A DNA stretch of 5,195 nt, taken from DAISKN01 sp964553925 (lineage in GTDB: Bacteria; Acidobacteriota; Vicinamibacteria; Marinacidobacterales; SMYC01). The stretch's first letter is position 1. Each line of letters opens with the position of its first letter. The position numbers and the translations under genes were made by a program. Below the pieces are notes generated by a model. It did not search any database. It was not told the origin of the DNA and saw only the letters and a program-made list of their open reading frames with translations. Shown piece by piece: positions 1 to 5,187 of this stretch. Where the stretch lies: positions 1-5,195 of the forward strand of contig CAZKNR010000005.1 in the NCBI GenBank assembly GCA_964553925.1, given 5' to 3'.

Positions 1-360
1 TATGGACGCGTCATGGGGGTCACCGATCTGAGGCTCACCCTCGAGCTCGAGGCGGGCTCAGAAACCTTCGCGCGCGACGAGATCGTTCTCGTGGAGCGTT
101 TCCCGACGAGCTTCCCGAAGTCCGTCCCCAGCGCCGCCGTCGGTGTCGGAGCCGCGCTCTCGCTTTCGAGCTCTAGCTCCCCCGAAGCCTTTCGTCGATC
201 CGTGGCCCCGTCTCAGGAGACCCTCGACAAAGGGACGACGCCTCTCCGTGACGGCGTCTACGTCGACGTGCTCGAGCTCGTGGGAACGACCGCCGAGAGA
301 GTGAACAAAGCCATCGAGCGGACGCGGAAAACCGTCGTCGTCTATCGCGCCCGCGAGTAG
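1..360 (+). CDS. Unrecognised protein, 3' part of a gene that probably starts upstream of the window
   Basis: The frame is open from the first base of the window to the TAG at 358-360. A first in-window ATG lies at 13, but the frame continues upstream of it (Tyr-Gly-Arg-Val before Met), so the true start may be outside. Counting from that Met, 115 residues are visible. The codons prefer G or C in third position, and the antisense frame looks like a shadow, so I take this strand as coding. The chain has a beta-like start (LRLTLELEAG), a stretch EIVLVERFP, a run of five serines around residues 52-56, and a helical then strand-like end (AERVNKAIERTRKTVVVYRARE region). There is no signal peptide, membrane segment or catalytic motif that I can name. 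I do not recognise the family. It ends 3 bases before the SnoaL-like frame, which suggests co-transcription. Confidence 0.6.
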   Translation, partial: YGRVMGVTDLRLTLELEAGSETFARDEIVLVERFPTSFPKSVPSAAVGVGAALSLSSSSSPEAFRRSVAPSQETLDKGTTPLRDGVYVDVLELVGTTAERVNKAIERTRKTVVVYRARE

Positions 361-363
361 GAA

Positions 364-751
364 GTGCCCTCGCCCGCCGACGAAGAAGTTTCGCGGACGC
401 TCTCGTCGATCAACCAGGCCTGGCTCGAGGGAAGACCTCGCGAGCTCGAGCCGCACCTCGACCCGAAGATCGTGATTCTGGTTCCGGGTGGGACCTGCAT
501 CAAGGGCAGGAATCCAGAGCTTCATGCAAATGAGTGAGAGCGCGCGGATCCACGGCTTCGAGGAGAGCGATCGGCAAGTCGACGTCTTCGGTGACACCGC
601 GGTCGCGAGCTTCGCCTTCGTCCTGGTGTACGAGCGGGAGGGGAAGAAGTACCGCTCGACGGGAAGAGATCTTTGGGTATTCAGCCGAGATGGCGCCGCC
701 TGGCGGGCGGTTTATCGAACAATGCTGAACCTGGCCGAAGAGCCAGTGTAG
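364..751 (+). pseudogene. SnoaL-like/DUF4440 (NTF2-fold) protein, split by a frameshift
   Basis: Two abutting frames together give one small NTF2-like domain of about 128 residues, the usual size for SnoaL-like/DUF4440 proteins. The first frame starts at GTG 364 and gives EEVSRTLSSINQAWLEGRP, then a segment like the family's 'DPKIVILVPGG..IKGR', and runs into TGA at 535. The second half lies one frame over: GIQSFMQMSESARIHGFEE, then DVFGDTAVASFAFVLVYE, then STGRDLWVFSRDGAAWRAVYRTM, ending at TAG 749-751. The join falls near 505-515, where 'KGR' in the first frame should continue as 'xIQSFM' in the second. Family members form cone-shaped domains that bind small ligands or act as enzymes; the substrate cannot be read here. 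The cause is either a real indel or an assembly error. The second half could be made alone only from GTG 488 or an internal start. The stop codon lies at the left boundary of the downstream Uma2 repeat unit. Confidence 0.72.
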
Positions 752-764
752 ACGGCGTGCCTCG

Positions 765-773
765 TGTTAATCT
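765..773 (+). promoter_or_regulatory. Extended -10-like box ahead of Uma2 copy 1
   Basis: TGTTAATCT matches the extended -10 pattern TGnTAnnnT. Seven bases (774-780) separate it from the ATG at 781, and no Shine-Dalgarno is visible in that gap. This spacing would place the transcript start at or next to the ATG, giving a leaderless mRNA. No good -35 box is seen, which extended -10 promoters can tolerate. The whole element is duplicated ahead of copy 2. Confidence 0.4.
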
Positions 774-780
774 GAATCTT

Positions 781-1380
781 ATGAGCAGCGCGACTCGGCG
801 CCGAAAGCTCGCCACCTACGAGGACATTCTGACCCTGCCCGAACATCTCGTGGGAGAGATCATCGATGGCGAGCTTTACGCGCTTCCAAGACCTTCCCCG
901 AGACATACCCTGGCTGCCTCCGGCTTAGGATCCGCGGTGTTCGAGCGTTTCGCCAAACCCGGCGGGGGCGACCCCCCGGGAGGCTGGTGGATCTTTGACG
1001 AGCCCGAGCTCCATCTCGGTCCCGATATTCTGGTGCCGGACATCGCTGGGTGGCGGCGCGAGAAGATGGCGAGCCTTCCCGAGAAGGCGTTCATCGAGCT
1101 CGCGCCCGACTGGGCGTGCGAAGTGCTCTCACCCTCGACCGAGGCCATCGACCGGGGGAGGAAGATGGAGGTCTACGCCCGCGAGGGCGTGAGCTACCTG
1201 TGGCTCGTCAACCCGATCCATCGCACGCTCGAGAGCTATCGGCTGGTCGCGTCCCGATGGACTCTCCTTGCCACGTTCGTGGGGGAGGAGAACGTTCGGG
1301 CGGAACCCTTCGCGGCTGTCGCTCTCGACATGTCGCGGTGGTGGGTTCCTGACGCGAAGCCTGCGACAGACGAAGCCTAA
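781..1380 (+). CDS. Uma2-family PD-(D/E)XK nuclease-like protein, copy 1
   Basis: This is a 199-residue protein, the usual Uma2 (DUF820) size of about 180-210. The fold is that of restriction endonucleases; Uma2 proteins are abundant in many bacteria and their biological role is not established. The visible layout is typical. An N-terminal helix region (TYEDILTLPEH) leads to GEIIDGELYALPRPSPRH (about 25-42). The acidic active-site residue is in DILVPDIAGWRR (Asp87). Then come WACEVLSPST (Glu114) and DRGRKMEVYAREGVSYLWLVNP (Lys128), followed by a C-terminal strand region and RWWVP. All three presumed catalytic residues are present, so the protein may be active. I chose ATG 781 because unit 2 has the same ATG and context, and because the earlier in-frame codons overlap the SnoaL-like gene. 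There is no Shine-Dalgarno, and leaderless translation is plausible. It has no signal peptide and should be cytoplasmic. Residues 45-64 differ strongly from copy 2. Confidence 0.92.
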   Translation: MSSATRRRKLATYEDILTLPEHLVGEIIDGELYALPRPSPRHTLAASGLGSAVFERFAKPGGGDPPGGWWIFDEPELHLGPDILVPDIAGWRREKMASLPEKAFIELAPDWACEVLSPSTEAIDRGRKMEVYAREGVSYLWLVNPIHRTLESYRLVASRWTLLATFVGEENVRAEPFAAVALDMSRWWVPDAKPATDEA

Positions 1381-1417
1381 CCTAACCAACCTAGTCAGTC
1401 TAGATCTAGATCTAGAC
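1376..1417 (+). repeat. Simple-sequence linker with a 20-base palindrome between the two Uma2 units
   Basis: CCTAA occurs twice in tandem at 1376-1385, overlapping the stop of copy 1, then CCAA and CCTAG follow. At 1399-1416 there are three tandem TCTAGA hexamers. With the flanking G (1398) and C (1417) they form a perfect 20-base palindrome. The hexamers run directly into the TAGACG that opens unit 2. The composition is clearly more A/T-rich than the neighbouring genes. It could be a slippage product at the duplication junction, a protein-binding palindrome or a cruciform site. Nothing else in the window matches it. Confidence 0.85.
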
Positions 1418-1428
1418 GACGTGGCTCG

Positions 1429-1437
1429 TGTTAATCT
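1429..1437 (+). promoter_or_regulatory. Extended -10-like box ahead of Uma2 copy 2
   Basis: The TGTTAATCT of unit 1 is repeated exactly here, again 7 bases before the ATG and again without a Shine-Dalgarno. The palindrome 1398-1417 ends 11 bases upstream. A protein bound there would sit about where the -35 region lies, so copy 2 could be regulated differently from copy 1. Confidence 0.4.
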
Positions 1438-1444
1438 GAATCTT

Positions 1445-2044
1445 ATGAGCAGCGCGACTCGGCGCCGAAAGCTCGCCACCTACGAGGACATTCTGGCCCT
1501 GCCCGAACATCTCGTGGGAGAGATCATCGACGGCGATCTTTACGCGCTTCCAAGGCCGTCCCCTCGGCATACCCTGGCGTCGTCCTTTCTCGGAGGGGCG
1601 CTCATCGTTACCTTCGGGATACCCGGCGGGGGGGAACCCCCGGGAGGCTGGTGGATCCTCGATGAGCCCGAGCTTCATCTCGGCGCCGACATTCTTGTGC
1701 CGGATATCGCGGGGTGGCGGCGCGAGCGGATGGCTAGCTTTCCGGAAAAGGCGTTTTTCGAGCTTGCGCCCGACTGGGCGTGCGAAATGCTCTCGCCCGG
1801 GACCGAAGCCATCGACCGGGGACGGAAGATGGAGGTCTACGCCCGCGAGGGCGTGAGCTACCTGTGGCTCGTCAACCCGATCCTTCGCACGCTCGAGAGC
1901 TATCGGCTGGTCGCGTCCCGATGGACTCTCCTTGCGACTTTCGTGGGAGACCTGACGGTACAGGCGGAACCTTTCGCAGCCGTCGCTCTCGACATGTCAC
2001 GGTGGTGGGTTCCTGAAACGAAGCCTTCTACGGACGAAGCTTAA
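1445..2044 (+). CDS. Uma2-family PD-(D/E)XK nuclease-like protein, copy 2
   Basis: This is a 199-residue paralogue of the preceding gene. My residue-by-residue comparison gives 27 differences and no gaps (about 86% identity). Ten of the 27 fall in residues 45-64, four in residues 169-173 and three near the C-terminus. The presumed active-site residues Asp87, Glu114 and Lys128 are all kept, and the long stretch DRGRKMEVYAREGVSYLWLVNP is unchanged. Codon 1 is ATG 1445, in the same context as copy 1. The reading frame differs from copy 1 because the offset is not a multiple of three, so the two are separate genes and not a fusion. The stop TAA overlaps the stop of the convergent gene on the other strand. 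Retention of the catalytic residues in both copies suggests both are functional. What they cut, if anything, cannot be inferred. Confidence 0.92.
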   Translation: MSSATRRRKLATYEDILALPEHLVGEIIDGDLYALPRPSPRHTLASSFLGGALIVTFGIPGGGEPPGGWWILDEPELHLGADILVPDIAGWRRERMASFPEKAFFELAPDWACEMLSPGTEAIDRGRKMEVYAREGVSYLWLVNPILRTLESYRLVASRWTLLATFVGDLTVQAEPFAAVALDMSRWWVPETKPSTDEA

Positions 2045-3048
2045 CGAGCTTTCTCCAGGTTCGACTTCACCAACCGGAGATAACTCTCGAGGCCGTCCCG
2101 TGCCTTGCCGCGGACTTGCCCGCCGATAATCGCGCCCGTGAACCCGGTGAGGCCGTCGCTTCGCGAGCGGTTCCCGATCACGAGATAGTAGGAGCCGTCG
2201 GAATCCGGCTCCTGCACCAGGAATTTCAGCTCGACGCCGGTATTGAAGTAGTGCGTGGTGTAGAGCATCTTCGAGGCGATCGTGTATTTCACCGTCCCGT
2301 TCTCCGGCCGAAAGATCACGACGTGGTTCAGCCGGATGACAGGTTTCAAGCCGAAATCGACCTTGGACCAATAGAAGATCTCCTCGCTCCCGGGAAGCGG
2401 AGACGCGGGATAGTCGAGGAGGAACCGGGAGAGCTGCGGAAAGTAGACGGGAAGATCGGGATCCTCCATCATCGCCTCGAACTGTTGGCCGACGAGCAGG
2501 GGCTTCTTCTTGTCGTGGAGCACTCCGAGCGCCTGGTTTCCACCCGAGCGGTAGCTCTCGAGAAAGTCCACGATCATGCGCCGGGCCAGCCGGTTAGCCT
2601 CCTCGATGGCCTCCGCGTCGTTCCAGTCGAGTCCGCGAAACGCGTTCATGGTCTCATCGCTCATCTTGACGGCGCAGTCGCCGGGCCGGCATTCCTTGAC
2701 GGCCTCGATGTCGTCGGCGTCGACGGTGAGCGACGCGAGATCCTCCACCCGGGGAGACGCGCTGAACCGGCCGATCTGAAGAACGCCGGTCCCCTTCTCG
2801 AATGCCACGATGTCCCGGTATCGCTCGATGAACGCCTCGGGAGAGCCTTTAATCCTCACGACTCCGAGAATCCGAGTCTCGGAGTCATCGCGGCCGGGAC
2901 GAAGCTTCACTATCGGCTCACCAGATTCGAGCGCTGTCCATTCCTTGTCGCCGATCTCGAGCCGGCTCTCGAGAAACTCTCGGAGCGAGGGCGTGGGTGG
3001 CTGCGTTGCGAGTAAGGCGGGAAAGATGAATATCCAGAGAGGTGACAA
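2041..3048 (-). CDS. Probable exported protein of unknown family, coupled to cstA
   Basis: This is a 335-residue protein starting at TTG 3048. No ATG, GTG or other TTG precedes it in frame near the cstA stop, and a GGGAG at 3061-3057 lies 8 bases upstream. The N-terminus has a hydrophobic core (PLWIFIFPALLA, residues 3-14) followed by TQPPTP, which looks like a signal peptide. It lacks the usual basic residues before the core, so export is likely but not certain. The mature part is mixed: a helical start (LREFLESRLEIGDKEW), strands (KLRPG, ILGVVRIKG), a possible disulfide pair Cys120/Cys125, a long helix around 143-167, a segment VYFPQLSRFLLDYPASPLPGS, then beta-rich IFYWSKVDFG, VIRLNHVVIFRP, VKYTIASKMLYTTHYFNTGVEL and YYLVIGNRSR, and a C-terminal helix. 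I do not recognise the family. The beta-rich second half could be a lipid-binding or START-like shape, but that is only an impression. It starts 5 bases after the cstA stop, so the two are probably translationally coupled. Confidence 0.85.
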   Translation of the reverse strand: MSPLWIFIFPALLATQPPTPSLREFLESRLEIGDKEWTALESGEPIVKLRPGRDDSETRILGVVRIKGSPEAFIERYRDIVAFEKGTGVLQIGRFSASPRVEDLASLTVDADDIEAVKECRPGDCAVKMSDETMNAFRGLDWNDAEAIEEANRLARRMIVDFLESYRSGGNQALGVLHDKKKPLLVGQQFEAMMEDPDLPVYFPQLSRFLLDYPASPLPGSEEIFYWSKVDFGLKPVIRLNHVVIFRPENGTVKYTIASKMLYTTHYFNTGVELKFLVQEPDSDGSYYLVIGNRSRSDGLTGFTGAIIGGQVRGKARDGLESYLRLVKSNLEKAR

Positions 3049-3053
3049 CGGAG

Positions 3054-5096
3054 CTACTCCCGCGCCGCGCTGGCGCTGAGGACGAAAGGCGTCTCCTTCA
3101 CTTCCGCTCGCTTGCGTCCGCTGACCACCAGGATCCACTCCCGGGCCGACGCGAGGATCACGAGCCACACTACCGTCATGAACAGGAGCGCCACGTAGGC
3201 GTCGAGCCGGTCGTTGAACATGAGCCGCGCGGCGCTGGGATCGAGCGAGGCCTCGAGGGATCGCGCGTGGGCGAGAAAACCGAGCTTTGGATCGGGCGAG
3301 AACACTTTCTGGATCCCGGCGGTCATGGTGATGATGACCAGCCAGGCGAGAGGCCCGAGCGTGACCCAGACGTAGCGCGCCTTTCCCATCTTGATGATGA
3401 TGGTGGTGGCGACGCAAAGCGCCACGGTCGCCAGGAGCTGGTTCGCGATTCCGAACAGTGGCCAGAGCGAGTTGATCCCGCCGAGCGGATCCACGACACC
3501 CTGGTAGAGGAAGTAGCCCCAGCCGGCGACGATGATGGCGCTCGTGAGAAACACCCCGGGATACCACGACATCTCCCCGAGCTTGGGCCAGACGTGCCCG
3601 AGCAGATCCTGCAGCATGAACCGTCCGACCCGGGTCCCCGCGTCCACCGTGGTCAGGATGAAGAGCGCCTCGAACATGATGGCGAAGTGGTACCAGAGGG
3701 CGGTCGCGGTTTTTCCTCCGATGACGCTGGACACGGACGAGAGGATGTTCGCCATTCCTACCGCGAGCGAGGGAGCGCCGCCGGTGCGGGCGATGAGAGT
3801 CTCCTCGCCCATCTCGTCCGCGAGCTGGGCCATGTACTCGGGAGTGACCACGAATCCCGACTGATTCAGGACATCGGAGGCCTGCTCCAGCGCCGCGGGT
3901 GTGGTGTTCATCGCGAAGTAGACGCCCGGGTCGAGCGTGCAGGCGGCGATGATCGCCATGATCGCCACGAAGGATTCCATCAGCATCGAGCCGTAACCGA
4001 CCAGGCGGGCGTCGCTCTCGCGGGTGATCATCTTGGGCGACGTTCCCGAGGAGATGAGCGAGTGGAACCCGGAGATCGCGCCGCAGGCGATGGTGATGAA
4101 CGCGAAGGGGAAGAGCGTTCCCGAAAAGACCGGCCCCCCGCCTCCGGTAGCGAACTCCGTGACCGCGGGCATCAGGAGCGGCGGCCGCAGCACCAGGATG
4201 GCGACGGCGAGGCCGAGAACCGTCGTGATCTTCAGGAACGTGGAAAGGTAGTCGCGGGGCAGGAGCAGGATCCACACCGGCAGCACGGAAGCGCAAAACC
4301 CGTAGCCGATCATCATCCAGGTGAGAGTGGTTCCGCTGTAGGTGAAAAGCGGCGCCCAGGTGGGAGACTCGGAGACCCAGCCGCCTCCGACCAGCGCCGC
4401 GATTAGGAGCACCGCGCCGGCGATCGATGCCTCGCCGACTTTGCCCGGGCGCCAGGATTTCATCCACCATCCCATCATCACGGCGATGGGCATGGTGCAG
4501 GCGATGGTGAAAAATCCCCAGGGGGAGGCGCGAAGTGCGTTCACCACCACCAGCGCCAGGACCGCGAGGAGGATGATCATGATGAGGAGGATCGCGATCA
4601 TTCCCGTCACTCCCGCGACGCGGTTGATCTCCTCCTTCGCCATCTGCCCCAGCGATTTTCCGTCCCGGCGGAGCGAACAGCAGAGGATGGTGAAGTCCTG
4701 GACCGCCCCCGCGAGCACGACTCCGATCACGATCCAGAGCGTTCCCGGAAGGTAGCCGAACTGCGCCGCGAGCGTCGGCCCGACGAGTGGCCCGGCTCCG
4801 GCGATGGCGGCGAAATGGTGCCCGAAGAGCACCCAGCGGTTCGTGGGGATGAAGTCCCGGCCGTTGTTCAGCCGCTCGGCGGGAGTCGCCCGGCGGTCGT
4901 CGAGATCGAACACCTTGCGGGCGATGAACCGGGCGTAGAACCGATAGGCGACCGCATAGGTGCAGACGGCGGCGGTGAGGAGCCAGATCGAGTTGATGCT
5001 CTCTCCGCGGTTGAGAGCCACGACTCCGAAAGCCGAAGCACCGAGAACGGAAACCGTGGACCAGAGGAGGATGGCTGCGAGCCTTCTTGGTGTCAT
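3054..5096 (-). CDS. cstA: Carbon starvation protein A (CstA/BtsT family) transporter
   Basis: This is a 680-residue polytopic inner-membrane protein, close to the usual length of about 690-720. Known members take up peptides (CstA) or pyruvate with protons (BtsT) when preferred carbon runs out. Family signatures visible are TNRWVLFGHHFAAIAGAGPL (about 85-104), GYLPGTLWIVIGVVLAGAVQDF (about 114-135), ISGFHSLISSGTSPK (about 341-355), SMLMES (about 370-375), GKTATALWYHFA (about 461-472) and SLWPLFGIANQLLA (about 543-556). About 16 hydrophobic segments can be counted, from residues 8-28 to about 632-650. The C-terminus is charged (SGRKRAEVKETP). I prefer ATG 5096, with AGGA 6 bases upstream, over the in-frame TTG at 5147, which would add 17 mostly polar residues not expected in front of the first membrane helix. 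Peptide versus pyruvate specificity cannot be decided. No small YbdD-like gene, a common cstA neighbour, follows it. Confidence 0.95.
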   Translation of the reverse strand: MTPRRLAAILLWSTVSVLGASAFGVVALNRGESINSIWLLTAAVCTYAVAYRFYARFIARKVFDLDDRRATPAERLNNGRDFIPTNRWVLFGHHFAAIAGAGPLVGPTLAAQFGYLPGTLWIVIGVVLAGAVQDFTILCCSLRRDGKSLGQMAKEEINRVAGVTGMIAILLIMIILLAVLALVVVNALRASPWGFFTIACTMPIAVMMGWWMKSWRPGKVGEASIAGAVLLIAALVGGGWVSESPTWAPLFTYSGTTLTWMMIGYGFCASVLPVWILLLPRDYLSTFLKITTVLGLAVAILVLRPPLLMPAVTEFATGGGGPVFSGTLFPFAFITIACGAISGFHSLISSGTSPKMITRESDARLVGYGSMLMESFVAIMAIIAACTLDPGVYFAMNTTPAALEQASDVLNQSGFVVTPEYMAQLADEMGEETLIARTGGAPSLAVGMANILSSVSSVIGGKTATALWYHFAIMFEALFILTTVDAGTRVGRFMLQDLLGHVWPKLGEMSWYPGVFLTSAIIVAGWGYFLYQGVVDPLGGINSLWPLFGIANQLLATVALCVATTIIIKMGKARYVWVTLGPLAWLVIITMTAGIQKVFSPDPKLGFLAHARSLEASLDPSAARLMFNDRLDAYVALLFMTVVWLVILASAREWILVVSGRKRAEVKETPFVLSASAARE
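3057..3061 (-). promoter_or_regulatory. Ribosome binding site for the exported-protein gene, inside the end of cstA
   Basis: GGGAG reads 5'-3' on the minus strand within the last two sense codons of cstA (CGG GAG), just before its TAG. The spacing to TTG 3048 is 8 bases. It supports the unusual TTG start and implies that ribosomes finishing cstA restart on the next gene. Confidence 0.65.
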
Positions 5097-5102
5097 CAGG
5101 GT

Positions 5103-5106
5103 TCCT
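5103..5106 (-). promoter_or_regulatory. Ribosome binding site that decides the cstA start
   Basis: AGGA on the minus strand lies 6 bases before ATG 5096, within CAGGAACCCTG. This is good spacing and favours ATG 5096 over the upstream TTG 5147. In E. coli, cstA is repressed by CsrA, which binds GGA motifs including one at the ribosome binding site. A similar arrangement is possible here but not shown. Confidence 0.6.
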
Positions 5107-5148
5107 GCCGCGTCGGCATCTTCTCGGACTATCGCTTCTCCTGTCAAC

Positions 5149-5166
5149 CGGAGGTCGAAACCTCCG
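5149..5166 (-). promoter_or_regulatory. Perfect hairpin in the cstA upstream region
   Basis: On the minus strand CGGAGGT, TTCG, ACCTCCG form a 7-base-pair stem with no mismatch and a four-base loop. In RNA the loop is UUCG, although the closing pair is U-A and not the C-G of the extra-stable form. It lies 52 bases before ATG 5096. No run of T follows on either strand, so it is not a standard intrinsic terminator. It may be a 5' leader structure stabilising or regulating the cstA message, or an inverted-repeat operator shared by the divergent genes. Confidence 0.5.
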
Positions 5167-5175
5167 ACGTTTCGT

Positions 5176-5181
5176 TACAAT
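5176..5181 (+). promoter_or_regulatory. -10-like box pointing to the right edge
   Basis: TACAAT differs from the TATAAT consensus at one base and lies 6 bases before ATG 5188. The spacing resembles that seen ahead of the two Uma2 genes. No clear -35 box is present upstream on this strand. Confidence 0.3.
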
Positions 5182-5187
5182 CGGTGA

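Larger units (their letters stand above)
749..1380 (+). repeat. Tandem duplication unit 1 (promoter-like box plus Uma2 gene)
   Basis: Similarity with unit 2 begins at TAGACG (749), the stop codon of the SnoaL-like frame, and ends at the TAA of the Uma2 gene. The offset to unit 2 is a constant 664 bases with no indel inside the unit. Identity is very high from 749 to about 893, lower in the middle, and very high again from about 1160 to 1271 (one mismatch, at 1220). Confidence 0.9.
1413..2044 (+). repeat. Tandem duplication unit 2 (promoter-like box plus Uma2 gene)
   Basis: Direct repeat of 749-1380 at an offset of 664 bases, starting at TAGACG and ending at the TAA of the second Uma2 gene. 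After the TAA the two sequences diverge at once: unit 1 goes into the CCTAA/TCTAGA linker, unit 2 into the convergent gene. Confidence 0.9.

Noticed and set aside
58..597. A 179-codon minus-strand open frame
   Set aside because: It is antisense to both the unrecognised 5' protein and the SnoaL-like frame. The plus strand has recognisable SnoaL-like features and better codon bias.
673..780. Upstream extension of Uma2 copy 1
   Set aside because: The extension overlaps the SnoaL-like frame and is Arg-rich. The duplicated context and the family N-terminus point to ATG 781.
1268..1444. Upstream extension of Uma2 copy 2
   Set aside because: It would overlap the end of copy 1 and translate the TCTAGA linker as an LDLDLD repeat. 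ATG 1445 matches copy 1.
749..2044. Uma2 pair as an insertion sequence or composite transposon
   Set aside because: The units have no terminal inverted repeats, target-site duplications or transposase. A local tandem duplication explains them better.
2116..3015. A 299-codon plus-strand open frame
   Set aside because: It is antisense to the exported-protein gene, with no recognisable motif and a composition typical of a GC-rich shadow frame.
3394..3414. GATGATGATGGTGGTGG-like repeat
   Set aside because: It is the codon run for the Ile-Ile-Ile-Lys membrane segment of CstA and has no independent repeat structure.
3042..4406. A 454-codon open frame on the plus strand
   Set aside because: It lies antisense to cstA and translates into a His/Asp/Glu/Arg/Gly-rich low-complexity chain with no domain. 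CstA signatures on the other strand are unambiguous.
5142..5147. Perfect TTGACA -35 hexamer on the minus strand before cstA
   Set aside because: At 16-18 bases downstream I find no acceptable -10 box, and the resulting leader would hardly contain the AGGA ribosome binding site. It is probably a chance match.
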